64,000 bases of DNA from Parasponia andersonii. Its lineage: Eukaryota; Streptophyta; Magnoliopsida; Rosales; Cannabaceae. The DNA is taken from the NCBI GenBank assembly GCA_002914805.1, contig JXTB01000743.1:85421-149420 (forward strand), in the 5' to 3' direction. A model generated the notes under the pieces. It worked only from the letters and a program-made list of their open reading frames with translations. It was not told the DNA's origin and did not search any database. The translations under genes and the position numbers were made by a program. Below, in pieces: positions 33,434 through 46,721 of the stretch. How positions within the stretch are numbered: position 1 is the first letter of the stretch; the number at the start of each line of letters is the position of its first letter.

Positions 33434-33990
33434 CAGACAAAGGAGTAAGAATATCTTATTTAGGTAAATTTCAGAATTCTTTTGACTCTGTTCTATTAAA
33501 ACTCAGAATAATAAGAAAATAAAAATGAGTTATTAAGTATACTTGTACATGGCTGATTGAAGCTTGGTCAGTAAAGTAACAAATGGGATCCTAAGCCTAT
33601 ATATACGTTTGACTGGCTTTTGGATAGTTATTGGGCTTTCTCTATTATGTCTTGGGCATATGCTTGGGTCTTAAATTTTGGGCTTGTAATGTATGGGGGT
33701 TTTGGTTTCATAGGATTGGACATTTTAAGTTTGCAGGATCCTTTTGTACTATTTGATAATTTACTTCATAAATTTGTGCTTCTCAAGTGAGCTCATACAT
33801 ACTTCTTATAATTAGAATATCAATTGGACTACACCATACCTTCCACTCCATAAGCCACTTGTGTACCCTTTACTTATGTGGCTTAAACCCACTTATGAAC
33901 CCTTTATATTTGTGGCTTAGGTCTACTTTGTAGGTATGGATGCATTGATAAGTTTATACATCTATGTGTATATCAATATTGCAGGTATAA

Positions 33991-34164
33991 AAATATTGCA
34001 TGTAGTATATTGGCATGTTTATATATATTGCATTGTATATTTAGCTTTTCTTTAGTTGCACGTAAGAATTTGTGCAAAAATATTGCACGTAATATATTCG
34101 CATGTTTATATATATTGCATTATATATTTAGTTTTTCTTTAATTGCACATAAGAATTTGTGCAT
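33991..34164. repeat. 87-bp tandem duplication
   Basis: Two adjacent copies of about 87 bp, each with AAATATTGCA-GTA-TATATT, GCATGTTTATATATATTGCA and GCAC-TAAGAATTTGTGCA, differing at a handful of bases. The open frame across it is a by-product. Confidence 0.85.
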
Positions 34165-35113
34165 GGCACTACATGAAATGCATGAGTATATAAGTCGTGT
34201 ATTTTTGTACATATAAAATAAAAAGTCTCTCTGGCATGGCATCAATCATTTTGTATACGGTACTAGTGTATGTGTGACATGGACTTACATATCGCATGAG
34301 TTTATTTAGCATGAAATAGCATAACCTTACATGATTACCTAGTATAAGCGTATAACAAAATGTGCACTATATTTGAGCTTATGCGTGTTAATATTTGGGC
34401 TAGTGTCCTCAAGGATCCAATATACATGAGAATTAGTCCTTGGGCATTGTCTTTGGACCTATTTTATTTTTTTATCATCAACAAAACCTATAGCGACGAC
34501 TTACAATATAGACTGAACGTTCTTTTAAATAAAAAATTATATTTAATTTTGATGAAATTGAATTTATATTAATTCTTAAATAACAAATTGTAAACAATAT
34601 GAATAAAAATAAACGTAAAATTAAATACTAAAATTAAAATTAAATTTCATATAGATAAAGATATTTCATGTAAATTACAATTAAGTAACTAATTAAAAGG
34701 TACCTAACTAACATAATTTTTAAAAAAAAACTGGTATAAATGAAAAAATAATAATAAAAGATTCATTAAACATAGGTACAATATAAAATCAATAAATCAA
34801 TTCTAAAATCTAAAAATGCGTTGTCGAACATAATCAATTCAAAATCAATTCTTGCAATATCACTTATAAATCACCACATACTTAAATATATATATATATA
34901 TATATTTAATATCACCACATCAGTACTCCACATGCACACAAAACTCACAAATCAACCAATTATTCAAAAATTATATCAATAATCACCAAATATAACAACA
35001 ATTTTAACACCCACAAAAATTACTAATCTTTCAAAAGCAAAATTCAAATACTATTAAGGGAGAGACATAGAGTGAGAAAGCCAAATCTATACAATAAGAG
35101 ACAATGAGTGAAT

Positions 35114-35117
<4 letters not shown>

Positions 35118-35173
<56 letters not shown>
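35118..35173. repeat. (GA)n microsatellite
   Basis: About 28 uninterrupted GA units, flanked by more purine-rich sequence. It produces a serine/leucine-repeat open frame on the - strand that is not a gene. Confidence 0.97.
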
Positions 35174-35178
<5 letters not shown>

Positions 35179-36439
35179 TGACATGTGGTGGTGGCGAAGA
35201 GCGGCTGTATGGAACAACAGCATGCGACCACAGCATTGGGTGGCAAATCGGAGAGAGAGTGTGAGTGAGAGAAAAGGGGTGAGTGAGTGAATGTTGAGAA
35301 AAACAAGAGAATAGGGAAAGAGAATATGTCGAGCTTATATATGCAGGGTTGTCGCTACAAGTAGAAAAGATTGTCGCTGTAGATTAAACCGGCCTTGTTT
35401 TGATGTCACTTAAAATTACAGCGACACATTTTGTCTGCCTATATGTTTCATTCAAATTTTTACATTCTGCCCGGTCATCACTTTAGATACTTTTTTTTTA
35501 ATCTAAATTTTATTTCATTAAATGATCTCGGTCGTCACTTTAGGTCTAGATATTTTTTAGGATTTATACTGCCACGGGAATCTCGCACCAGCTCTATTGA
35601 ACCACCTCGTGGCCTCTAGCAACCTAAGGTGACCACAACAATTTTACTGTATCCCATATCGATGACGTCTCTTATCGTTGCTCTCCTCTATATAGGAGCT
35701 TTTTCTTCTTATGTTCCTCCCCATAAAAAGTACACGAGGAAGTACACGAGGACGGTAAAGATACGATGGCATTTTCCTTTTTCCTGCTAAACCCTTTTTA
35801 AATTTTTTTTTTTTTTCTGAAATCCTTCTTATTAATCCAAAATTATCAAAGAAAACAAAGCGAGTAAATTTTTACCACCCCTTTTTTTCTTCCGTCATTT
35901 CTCTTCACAGCCTTCGAATTAACTATGGATTTTAACATCCAAATTTCAACATCTCTAAAGTTACAAAACTCATTAAAAATAATAATAATAATAATTTGAG
36001 AAAAGAGAAATACACCCGACAAATGTATCTGACATATCTATTGCATCCGGCGCTATTTAGCACTCCGTATTATGGAATGTGACAGAAAATACAAGCTGAC
36101 ACAACTTTTGTCCGTCTACACATTGCAAATATACGTACGAATAAAATTTTCAGAGTAATAAGATGGCCAAAATTAGCCTTATGTGAAATTACCCCTTCTT
36201 AAAGTCATTATGTAGAGAATATGCTAATGGAATGATTTTTTCCCCCTTTCTTTCAAGAGATGGAATGATTTTTTTTTTTTCAATTTATAGATATCGATTA
36301 CATTAAAAATAAAGGATTAAATGATTTGATCTCATTTTAAAATAAGAAACGATTGAAATATCTGCTCATTGACTGTAATTTTTTTGTGCAACATTTTATT
36401 ATCCCTATTATTATTTATTTGTCATAAATTATAGTGAGC

Positions 36440-36530
36440 ATTGATGGATCTCTTTTCACACATACTTAAAAACCAGCATCCGAGGAATGTCAATTCCAAC
36501 AAGGGATTGTAATATATTTATCACTCTTTC
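36440..36530 (+). pseudogene. Relic of a CYP72-type P450 last exon
   Basis: AACCAGCATCCGAGGAATGT and the following TCAATTCCAACAAGGGATTG align with the exon-5 segment of the three P450 genes that encodes [13 protein letters not shown]; the relic reads TSIRGMSIP. Downstream, TAATATATTTATCACTCTTTC still follows gene 3's next bases. The rest of the exon is gone; an (AT)n run begins at 36536. It is a dead fragment of a former array member. Confidence 0.7.
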
Positions 36531-36534
36531 GAAA

Positions 36535-36535
<1 letters not shown>

Positions 36536-36581
<46 letters not shown>
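36536..36581. repeat. (AT)n microsatellite
   Basis: About 23 uninterrupted TA units, directly right of the P450 exon relic. Confidence 0.97.
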
Positions 36582-36583
<2 letters not shown>

Positions 36584-38937
36584 TTTTTAATCTAATAATT
36601 ATTTTTTTCATTTCTCAATAAGTATTTTTTTCAGTCGTTATATTAAGATCTAAAAGTTATCATAATTTAAATAATTAAAAATAATAATAAATATCTATTA
36701 TTTAATATTTTTTTCTCAATTTTTTATTATAAAAAGATGTGCGTGACTAACAGGTGAAATAATACCTATATATAAATATAAAAAAAAATACCCACGTCCT
36801 CGTATGTATATATTGGCTATAAACATAAATTATAGATCAGAATTATATATATATATATATATATATCTTGGCTATTAACCTAAATTTTATATTAGAATTC
36901 AGAACTACATATGTGAAGTCCAACTTCTACAGTAATCATTAATTCAATCTGATCCACATACCTTTCAAAATAATTAAGAAGCCTGAACCTCTTAACTAAT
37001 CTCCGTTATGTTATTTTAACATGATACAAATAATGAATTGATACTGTGATGATCATCACAATTATATAACATCTTTATTATTGTCTACTGTTTTATCACA
37101 TATAAACAAAAATTCTTGAGCTATAAAAACAATTCGGCCATTTTCAATTAGCTAATTGATAAAGACATTATTTCTATTCTTTTTCTTAGTTTTCAATTTT
37201 AATGATGAAAGTATTGTCCAATTTTTTAAATAAGATATAATTTACGTTATTACTTAGGTTAGAAAGAAAAGTAATAAAATTAATATTTTTTTTAAAAAAA
37301 AAGGACAGAAAGCAACGTCTATTATTACATATATTTGGGCAAATTTGACCAGTTAGTGAAGATATGCAATTACTTTCAGTCCTCTATCAATGAGTTTCGT
37401 ACAAATCATGGAGTCATAATTAATTATTTCCATTATTTATACGGTTCATGGCATAAATCATTCGTGAATTATTTAATTTATGGCAATTTAGTTCAAAATT
37501 TTAGCTGTGACAATTAAGTTTCTGAATTTTGTAATTTGTAGTAATTTGGTCTTTGAACCGTCTAAAAACTTACAATTAAATTTATGATCAAAAATATAAA
37601 TGATGATCGAGTTGTAGAATATGAAAATATATATAAAGAAAAATAAACTGAATAAAAGAATTTAGCGAGACAGAAAAATATATTATTTCTATTTTAATTA
37701 TAAGATTCTTGAAGTTGCAAGTTTAAAGAAAAGTTTTTTGTGATTAATTATTTTTATGTTTGAACTCCTTAAATTATTTTTTATACACTTTTAGATACCA
37801 CATTACATGCTCCTCGCGCATATATTTTGTCAAAAATTTAACAAGAAGTTATAATTTAGATATTCTAATGACCAAATTATAATAAATTGAAAAATTCAGA
37901 CTTTTAGTATTACAATTAAAATTTTGGGAACCAAATTATCCCAGGTGAGATAGTTGGGTGACCCTTTGTGCCATTAACCCTTATATTTATTTATAGTACT
38001 ACAGCCAATTGCTTTGTCAAGCACTGAACGGACACTTTACCAACTTATGTATAATGTCTTTTTCTGTTTCTTTTTTTTTTTTCCCTTAAGGTTAATTCTT
38101 CTATTTTTATATAAGTACCAGTCGTATGATGTTTCCGAAAGTCAATACTCAATACAACACTTTGGGCATTTAGTATTCGAAGACTATATGAAAAGATCGT
38201 GTATCTTATCTTATGAAAATCTCTGGTCATATATTCTAAAAACAATTGTCTAATATTTCTAATGTTGGTGCTTGGTAGTTGGTCACTAATCAACTACTCC
38301 ATACGTCTTGTTTTAGTTCACGGTAAAAGTAATTTTTGTTTGAATTAGTCGAATTAAACATAAAAGTATTAAAAATGACTCAAGGGAAACTAGCTAGTAG
38401 CTATCTACTTCTCTTGATTTCAAAGATTATTGGCTTTGGCTATAACTAACGAATAATGGACCATATTCACAAGCTAAACTTTATATGCAACCACACTCAT
38501 TAAAATATCTGACTCTAAACCCCTTGCTTGCTCTTTATTTCGTTTTCTGAGGGGGAAAAAAAATGGGCGACCCTCTAGCGCCAAAAATTTTCACACTGCC
38601 CATGTATAATGTATACATTAAAATTAATAAAGATAGCATGGAGTATCCCAATATTTACACATTGACCAATCAAACCCTTCCTTTTCACAGAAGCGTATAA
38701 TTCAGTTTCGAACAATGGTAAGGCGACGCACTATATTAATATTCAAACCATACACTAATTAAATAACGTGAAATGTACGTGGGAGAAAGAGAGGTCAACT
38801 TAATTATTTGGCCATAAATTTCTTAAAGAAAGGCACGGAGTTATCAAGTCCTGCAACCATATGCATGATGTTCAATTTCTGGTCTTAGTCCCAAGTACAA
38901 AGCTAAATCGTTAATCTCTTTGCACAAAACTAAACAC
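36582..38937. other. Intergenic upstream of P450 gene 3
   Basis: No gene seen. A second (AT)n tract lies at about 36845-36867. Blocks near 37040-37200 and 38030-38180 are diverged counterparts of sequence upstream of gene 2, marking an old segmental duplication. Confidence 0.5.
38732..38738 (+). promoter_or_regulatory. TATA box candidate of P450 gene 3
   Basis: TATATTA about 205 bp upstream of the start codon, in GCACTATATTAATATT, which corresponds to the element upstream of gene 2. Confidence 0.4.
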
Positions 38938-41416
38938 ATGGAAAATCACCTTTTCAAAACCTCTGTTTTCACTTCGGTGTTTCTTATTATTCTATATTAT
39001 GTTCTTAAAGTCTTATACAGCGTTTGGTGGAGACCAAATTACTTAGAGAAGCTCTTAAGAAGGCAAGGGATTAGAGGAACCTCCTACAAGTTCTTACGTG
39101 GTGACATGGAAGAGATCAAGGGGTCCATGATAGAAGCACAGTCCAAGGCCATGTCCCTCAACCACCATATCACGCCACGTGTCTTCCCATTCTTCCACAA
39201 CATGATGCAAAAATATGGTACCTAGTAGGCTAGTATACATGAAGCGACATAATATATGATTTAAACACTGTAGCTTTAAATTCAAATCTATTTTCGGTCT
39301 ATATATATACATCAATTGTTTAGAAGAAATTTTTTGATTCTTAACAAAATATTGAAATTTGTGTTCAGGAAAAGTGTGTATGACTTGGATTGGAAGAAAG
39401 CCAAGAGTAATAATAGGGGAGCCAGAGCTAATCAGGACGATATTAGCAAACAAGAATAACGATTTTGTAAAGCAAAAACTACTGAACCCTCTCGCGGGTT
39501 TTCTTCTAGTGGGAGTGTCGTCCTTGGAAGGAGACCAATGGATCAAACGCCGGAAACAAATTACACAAGCTTTTCACCTTGATAAATTAAAGGTACCTAA
39601 AAAAAATTACAAATAATAAAATCTTAATTTTAATAAATCAAAATGCTATCATTTAATTTGGTTTTTCAACGGATTATTCTTGTATTAATTATGTTGAGTG
39701 TGCAATAAACAGGGAATGATACCAGCTTTTACAACTAGTTGCTCAAACCTCATCGATCGATGGAGAAACTTAACTAGTCTTGAAGGATCATATGAGATAG
39801 ATGTAGCACCAGAATTTCAAAATTTCGCCAGTGATGTTATCGCTCGAACAGCTTTCGGATGCAATTTCGAAGAGGGGAAGAAATTATTTGAACTACAAAA
39901 AGAGCAAGCTGCTTTGGTGCTTGAAGCCTATTATAGCATTTATATCCCAGGATTCAGGTCAGTACGAGATTCTTTATATCCCTCTTTTTTCTTTAAAATA
40001 ATGGTGTTTTTTCTTTTTAATTTCTGCCCAACTAAATTTCAGATTCATGTCGCATCATGATGTTATTTAAATGGTTTATTGCCACTGGAGATGTAGTTGT
40101 TAGAAGGTCGTGTGTGTCAAGACACAAAAATTTGACAAATGATGTTGTTTTTTCTCTTTCTATTTATATTATTTGTAGGTTTGTACCAACGAGGAAAAAT
40201 ATGAGAAGATACAAATTGGAAAGTGAAATCACAGCAATACTAAGGAACATGATTCACAAAAGAGAGCAAAAACTCAGCCAAAACAGAGGATTGGGTACCA
40301 ATGACTTGTTGGCTTTACTATTATTACACTCGAAAGAACAATCCGAGAATTGTTTGACAATTGAAGAAGTAATAGATGAGTGCAAATTATTCTATTTCGC
40401 TGGTCAAGAAACCACTGCCAATCTGCTGACGTGGACAATAATCCTTTTGTCCATGCATCCCAATTGGCAAGAAAGAGCAAGGGAAGAGGTTTTACAAATA
40501 TGTGGAAAGAAATCCCCCGATTTTGAAGCCATTAATCGCTTTAAGATTGTGAGTATACTTTAACATTAGCACTACAACTACTAACCCTAAATCTTAATTT
40601 TTCTTTTATCAATTGAATTGTCGTGGTTTAATTCAACCCATGAATCAATTAATTCAATTAGAAAATAATATTAAAGTAATTTATATAGAAAATAATATTA
40701 AAGCAATTTATAATACACCAAGGGCATTTTTACTAATCATTAATTGTAAAAAAAAAAAAAAAAAAAAGAAAATCATAATCTTCTCATTTATTATTTCTTA
40801 TTCCTCTTAATTTATTTTCTGTTCCATTCTTTTACCACTCATTCCATTACAGATTAGCAAATGTGGCCCAAATAGTACGAATCATACAGTAACGAGTCAA
40901 GTCAATTGTACATACCGAGTTCAACCAAATGCCTAATGATACAAATTTTTCGTAATTTCGTTTACTTATAAAATGCAGGTACCAATGATATTGAATGAAG
41001 TATTGAGATTATACCCACCTCTAAGCATTGTGTTTCGTCACTGTGAAAGAGAAACCAACATTGGAGGAATCTCCATTCCGGCCGGAGTCGAAATATTCCT
41101 ACTAATGCTCTCTCTCCATCATGACCCGGAATACTGGGGAGATGATGTTGAAGAATTTAATCCGGAAAGATTTTCTGAGGGAGTTGCCAAATCATCCAAT
41201 AAGGATCATGATCAAGTCGCCTTCTACCCATTTGGTTGGGGCCCAAGAATATGTTTGGGCCAAAACTTTGCAATGATCGAAGCAAAGATGGGCCTCGCTA
41301 TGATTCTCCAACATTTCTCTTTTAAGCTATCTCCTACGTACACTCATGCGCCTTGCAGTGTCATTACTCTTCGGCCTCAGCATGGAGCTCCAATTATAGT
41401 GCATCAGCTACTCTAA
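38938..41416 (+). CDS. CYP72-family cytochrome P450, five exons, complete (gene 3)
   Basis: Exons 38938-39217, 39369-39592, 39713-39957, 40179-40548 and 40979-41416 all have GT-AG borders and join to a 518-aa open frame. I start at the ATG at 38938 ([11 protein letters not shown]), giving a hydrophobic ER anchor (about 8-26) and the WWRP hinge. Signature motifs are AGQETT (about 324-329), ExxR (NEVLR, about 380-383), NPERF, and [11 protein letters not shown] with the haem Cys at about 465. Exon sizes match gene 2 within a few codons, and all introns are short (120-430 bp), so this shows the ancestral structure of the array. Likely an oxidase of triterpenoid, iridoid, gibberellin or similar small molecules, as in other CYP72A enzymes; the substrate cannot be read. 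This is the copy most likely to be functional. Confidence 0.95.
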
Positions 41417-44311
41417 TATGTTGTTAAGTTAATTACGTTGGGTTTAGTACCCAAAAAAAAATACGAAGAAGTTAATTACGACGTTTTAAATCGATTATGT
41501 GTATAAGATATTACGCCTACTTTGGATTGTATTGGAGTATGTCTCATCCTCCTACCACCAATTAGCACAGGTGCTTTTGTTTATTAAAAATATGTGGAGT
41601 TAATTAGACGTGTTTTCCTTTTAAAACAATAAATAGAGTTTAAAAGTTGGTAAAGTTAGTAGTTCCAATCAAACTTACTTTGTTGCTGTCCGTAGATATA
41701 GTTCAAAACGCTGAAAACTTTTTGGGCTTGCAGTTTATATGTATATTAATATAATGCGTAATTAACAAGATATGGGACGGAAATTAAACGGTGAATAATA
41801 TGGACAAGTATTAATAAGACATTTTATGACAAATAGGTGTAAGCTATAAATTCGTAAATTCATTTATGTGTATAACACAGTTAATTCTAAAATACATGTA
41901 TAAATTTATGCTTATAAAAGTAATGGTTTCTAGTAAAATGGTACATTTGTCACCTAGTTTAATTTGATTGGTCATAAATTTTAGAAACTATTTGTAGAAA
42001 ATTGATTAAATACTAAATATTTCAAAATAAAATCAGTAATATATGGTCAATAATAACAAAAAAATCTATCGAAATAAAAAAAATTGAATTTCAAAGAAAA
42101 TGAAATTGAGGGACAGTATTTTTATAAATACAGTCGAAATATATATACGTGTATAATATGTTTTCAACGAAAACTACGAATATTTTTAAATATGTTTGAC
42201 AAAAGTATGTAATTGGGCTATGTAATTGAAAAGTGCATTGATATGAACATGTATCTTTACCAATTAATCTAATTTTAAATGTTGGAGTAGATCCTAATGA
42301 GATTCGTTTCCTAGTGAATTTATCTTGAATTGGGACCTTTTAGCTAAACTTTATCCCAGTTTTGTTAAGAAGCAACCTCATTTTTCACTTTGAATTGGTC
42401 AAATATGTGTGAATTCTTACTTTTTGTGGAGGTATAGTGTAGATGTTACACGTAAAATTGCTAACTAGGCTTTGATGAACTCCTTTAATTTCTAGAAACT
42501 AATAATTAATTATTTGGAATGATTAAAAGAAGGGATCAATAAGAAGAATTATCACCGAAGTGGGAGGAAATCCACTAATTGCTCCAAGTACGACTCGTAT
42601 CTAGAGGCTGCACATAGTGACCAACCATGATTATTAAAAAGCTACTAATGGTTTCTGACCTATCATGTGTCAACTGACATGAATATAAAGTTAATTGCGG
42701 GCGGTTTAAATTAATGGGTAAACAATCACAATTGTTCAGCTTGCACAATAGATAAGTCGTGAGATATTCACTATAAATAATAATAATAATAATACTGATA
42801 ATAAAATAAATAAATTGCTCTAAAACTAGGAACGGAGCTATTTAGGGTTTAATGAAGGCAGAAAAGGATTTTCTTTATGTATAATTGTATATATTTACAT
42901 ATAACATTTTTAAAAAAAATTATTATAAAAACTTATTATATTTGGAGTTGGAGATTTCTTGAAGAATTCTTAGAAGAGATTCTTGAAGATTTGAAGATTT
43001 AAACTCATCTCCATATGAGTTTTTCTTTTCCTTTATCTCACTCTAATCTCTTAGAAATTTGTATTGAACTTATTATATGAATATACTTAGATATATGAAT
43101 TTTTTTTGTTGAAATTAGTCATGGATTTTACTATGTTTGATTATAATTTTTATTCTATGGTTTGATTTATCCTTTTTACACTTTGTTTTGATTATTTTAC
43201 TTATTGTTGGTCTATTTTCTATTTCTAATTTATCGATGCTTCTATTTTATTTGGCCAATGAATTAGATGATTTTAAGATGTGATTTGATGCTTATAAGAG
43301 ATTAAATTCATATTCCGGAATTGAGATGCATAGTTTAGGTAGTTGTGAGACCGGAAAGAGATCAACTTCAAGATAATCACTTTGATAGTTTTAGGTTATT
43401 TGGATTATTGTGAGACCGAAAGGTGAGCAATATTTTAACTTCCATTTAAAGGCTTAAACTTAATGAACACTTAATTAATCAGATTAGATAGGAATATCAA
43501 CTTAGGTTAACTAAGTGTATTATCTTATTTGATATGCAGGAGAAGAAATAAAGTTAGATTAGGTCCCTTGATTAGTGAGTTGAGTAGAATTAAGCTAGTA
43601 ATTACTTAATTTGACAAACTTAGGAGTAATTAGGTGTAATCAGTTCCTAGTATAATCGTGCATAGTATTATATATATTTTATTTATTTTTTATTCTCTTT
43701 ATCTTTATTTTTATTTGTTTATTTTCATATTCATTTAGATTCTATGCCTAAATAAAGTTGGCTTACGATAATTCTGGTATTTAATAATAGTTTATCACTC
43801 AATCTCTGTGGATCAACCATTCTTGTCATTATGTTAGCTAGTTTTGATTTTTATTAGTATAAGCTAGATTAGTCAATAAGAGGAGAAATATTATAAATAG
43901 TAAAATTTGATTTTGGGAGTTTATAACTGATAACTAAACGTTTCAATTATCACCTATTTTTGTTCCCCTTTCATTTTTCTTTTCTCTCTATTACAGATTA
44001 ATAAACATGCCCTAAGACTATCTCTAATCTATTTATGTTATAAAAGATGTGTTGGATTTATATTTAGCGTGATGTGTTAAATTTAGCGCCCACTTTTTAG
44101 ATTTTACTCGAATGCATGCATACTAAAAACAATGCTATATTGTATTTAGGTGACATTTTTATTTATAAAATTTTTTGTTTTCTATATGAAATTTTATTGT
44201 TTTGTGATCCAGTTATTAATCATAAAAACTCCATTATGCTCGCTAAGTACGTTAATAATGATCTTTGTTTTATGACATATATGAGTAGTAAATGGGAATT
44301 CTAATTTATAA
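41417..44311. other. Intergenic between P450 gene 3 and the Mutator-like element
   Basis: AT-rich. The first 100 bp correspond to the 3' flank of gene 2. From about 42940 to 43970 the composition changes (GAGACCGGAAAGAGATCAAC, TCTCTGTGGATCAACC), resembling the untranslated part of an LTR retrotransposon, but I found no paired ends. No coding region. Confidence 0.45.
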
Positions 44312-44600
44312 AAAGAGTAAATTGCGGCAAAAATTCATTTTCTTAGTCAAAATTTATATTTATATACATAGTCTTTTTTTCTTACAAAGTACCTTTTATC
44401 TAATTTTTATTGTAACTGACAAATTTTTTCATTAAATGCTACATCGGAGGACACATGTCACATTTTGAGACTAATTGCAATTTAAAAATGTAAAAGAAAA
44501 TGAAAACAAAATTCAGGAAAATGAAAATAAATAAATAAAATCAACGGAAAAGAAGAAAGAATTCAAAAAAAAAATAAATAAAAAGAAAAAAGAAGGTTTT
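44312..44600 (+). repeat. Left terminal inverted repeat of the Mutator-like element
   Basis: Matches the reverse complement of 46935-47219 through most of its length, including the CTAATTTTTATTG and CAATTTAAAAAT blocks, with scattered substitutions. Confidence 0.82.
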
Positions 44601-45500
44601 TTTTTAGAAAAGAAAAATCTAATCAACTAAAAATCCTTCTTCTTATCCACACAATCTCTCTCTCATCGTTCTACAAATTAGTCAGTCTAAAGCTTAAGCT
44701 CTGAGCTTTAATGGCAGCCGTTGGAGCTCTCATGCCATTGGAGCACGTTTGAAAAAAAAAAAAAAGTATTTGTTATGGCAGTAGCAAGTAGGAAAGCCAA
44801 GTGATAAAATTATAAATGAATTTATTGCAGGATTAATACTGCATACCAGTTAGTCAAGATCTCTAATATTAATCAATGTAATACTGGAGGTTTAGTGATG
44901 TTTTTCTGCGTTGATTTTCGTATTGGAAGGTTTATGGTTCAGATCCATTCTGACCCCTTGTCAAAGAAAACGTTGTCTTCAATACATAAATTTATATACA
45001 TCAATCGAAAAAACAATGCGATTTAATTTTACATACAAGTTCAGCCTATTTCAACAGATTTTCTTGTATTTTCTTTTCAACATAAGAATTTTGGGCAAAA
45101 AGTTTGTATCTTGGGCTTTTACCATCCTCAATTTCTTACCTTCATTCTTCATTCACATACTCCAATCTAAGCCCCAAAACCCTCTCTTTCTCATTCTCTC
45201 GTCTCTCTGCCGAGAAGATTCCCTCAATCACTACTCCTAGTCGTAGAGCCGCTTCTTCCTCTGATTGAGTGTCGAGGATCGTCTCCCTCAAGGCAGTCTC
45301 CAACTCTCATAATTCGCAAACATATCTAGATCCCAATGCTAGCTGCGTAAGTCTTCTTCTTCTTCTTCCTCGATCGTTTTTAGCTTTCGCATTGTCATTT
45401 TGGGTTGATTGAGTTGTCATCTAGTGGTGGTTTTTGTTGGGCATTATTCTTGGCGGTGGGGCTGGGACTCGTCTCTACCGGCTTACAAAGAAGCGAGCCA

Positions 45501-46721
45501 CAACCCAGGCAAAATTTATCATGAGGCCTTTTTTTGGAAGGAGCCCTAATTTTGATTTTTCTACTTAAAATCTATTTTTCTAACTTTTTGAGATGCAAAA
45601 TTATTAATTAATTCTTTGTATTCAAGATTAGCTAATACATCTTACTCTATAGATAATATAGCTCAGCCATTCATTCTTTCTTGTAATATTGTAGATCTAA
45701 GCCATTCATACTTACCACCAATAATATTTTCCCATCTTTCCGGGTCAAAAATATTTAGGAGAACGTTACGTAAATTTTGATTAGGATCTTCAATTTCTTC
45801 ATTTATTTTAGACTCTTCCACATTTTTTTTGACACTTTTCACTTGTGTGTTTATCATTTTTATTACTTGTAAAAAACTTATCAAAAACACTTTTTTGAGA
45901 TTTAATCAGTTTTTCTACTCTTTTTTTTTCCTTAAGTTTCTCATATCTAAATTCATACTTTCTATTAGACATTCTAATTATTATTGATAATTAAACCATG
46001 TAAAAAAATAAACATCCTAATAATAAAATTACAAAAATAAAATATCTCATAAAGAAAAACCACAAACACAATAGAAAATGTAATTACTAATTTAAATTTC
46101 ATAAATAATGAAATAAAATAAACAAATCAATTAAAGATTGAACCTGGAGGATGGAACCAGACGTAAAAAGCTTGGTTGATCCTCTTTTCTACCTTAAAAA
46201 AAAACTAATAGAATTTTGATATTATGATAGAACATAGAATGAGAGAGAGAATTAAAGAGATTAGATTAGAGAGTTGATGAGATGAATGAGAGTTTTTTTT
46301 TTTTTTGGCTCTACCGTTGCATAATACAAACTATAAGGGAGAAGGGGCGAGTTTGAATATTAGAGTTATACTCAGTCACTCACTCTCATTTTTTGTGAGT
46401 GCTGTATGGGTGTAAGGTTTCGATTTTGCTTGAATTATGGGCTGAATATTTTATGAAATATTTTTTTAAGATTAGGGCTGATAAAACTGACAAAACATAT
46501 TATATGAATGTTATAAGTTTAGAAGCTGCAGCCTTAAAAAACAATTTTTAGTGCTGTGTGTGGCCCACGTGTTTTTTTTTTTTAAAAAAAACTTATATAG
46601 TTAAAGTTGCTAAATAAAATAAGAGACTTATTTACGTTAATTTTTCCCCTTTTAGTGGGCCTTGCCCTCTGAAGGAGCCCTAGGCAATGGCCTTAGTGAC
46701 CTACCCTTAGAGTCGGGCCTA
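45501..46721 (-). mobile_element. hAT-like element inserted into the captured gene
   Basis: Flanked by an 8-bp duplication, GCGAGCCA (45493-45500) and GCGAGTCA (46722-46729), one base apart and exactly splitting the pyrophosphorylase codons. Eight bases is the hAT signature. The right end read inward is TAGGCCCGACTCTAAGGG, like ends of plant hAT elements with TTF-type transposases. The left end (CAACCCAGGC) is less similar, though both ends share GGAGCCCTA nearby. The interior contains the start of a transposase on the - strand. Confidence 0.78.
45692..45972 (-). pseudogene. N-terminal fragment of a TTF-zinc-finger hAT-type transposase
   Basis: From the ATG at 45972: MSNRKYEFRYEKLRKKKRVE then KLIKSQKSVFDKFFTSN, matching the basic N-terminus of plant hAT transposases and the ZMYM1-like proteins derived from them. 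After a frameshift near 45870 the text continues as LLNIFDPERWENI, the conserved D-P-x-x-W segment before the TTF zinc finger. The zinc finger and catalytic domain are absent. Confidence 0.65.

Larger units (their letters stand above)
33439..36439. other. Intergenic, no gene recognised
   Basis: AT-rich DNA with several simple repeats (listed separately). Near 34490 and 35400 the motifs AGCGACGAC and CAGCGACAC resemble sub-terminal motifs of plant DNA transposons, but I could not pair ends. No coding frame here looks protein-like. Confidence 0.5.

Noticed and set aside
34010..34216. 68-codon frame with internal repeat
   Set aside because: It is created by the 87-bp tandem duplication, with no protein-like features beyond that.
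35031..35306. Open frame with a long Ser-Leu repeat
   Set aside because: It is the translation of the (GA)n microsatellite.
33439..35650. A possible CACTA-type transposon suggested by AGCGACGAC-like words
   Set aside because: I could not pair terminal inverted repeats or see a CACTA end or transposase.
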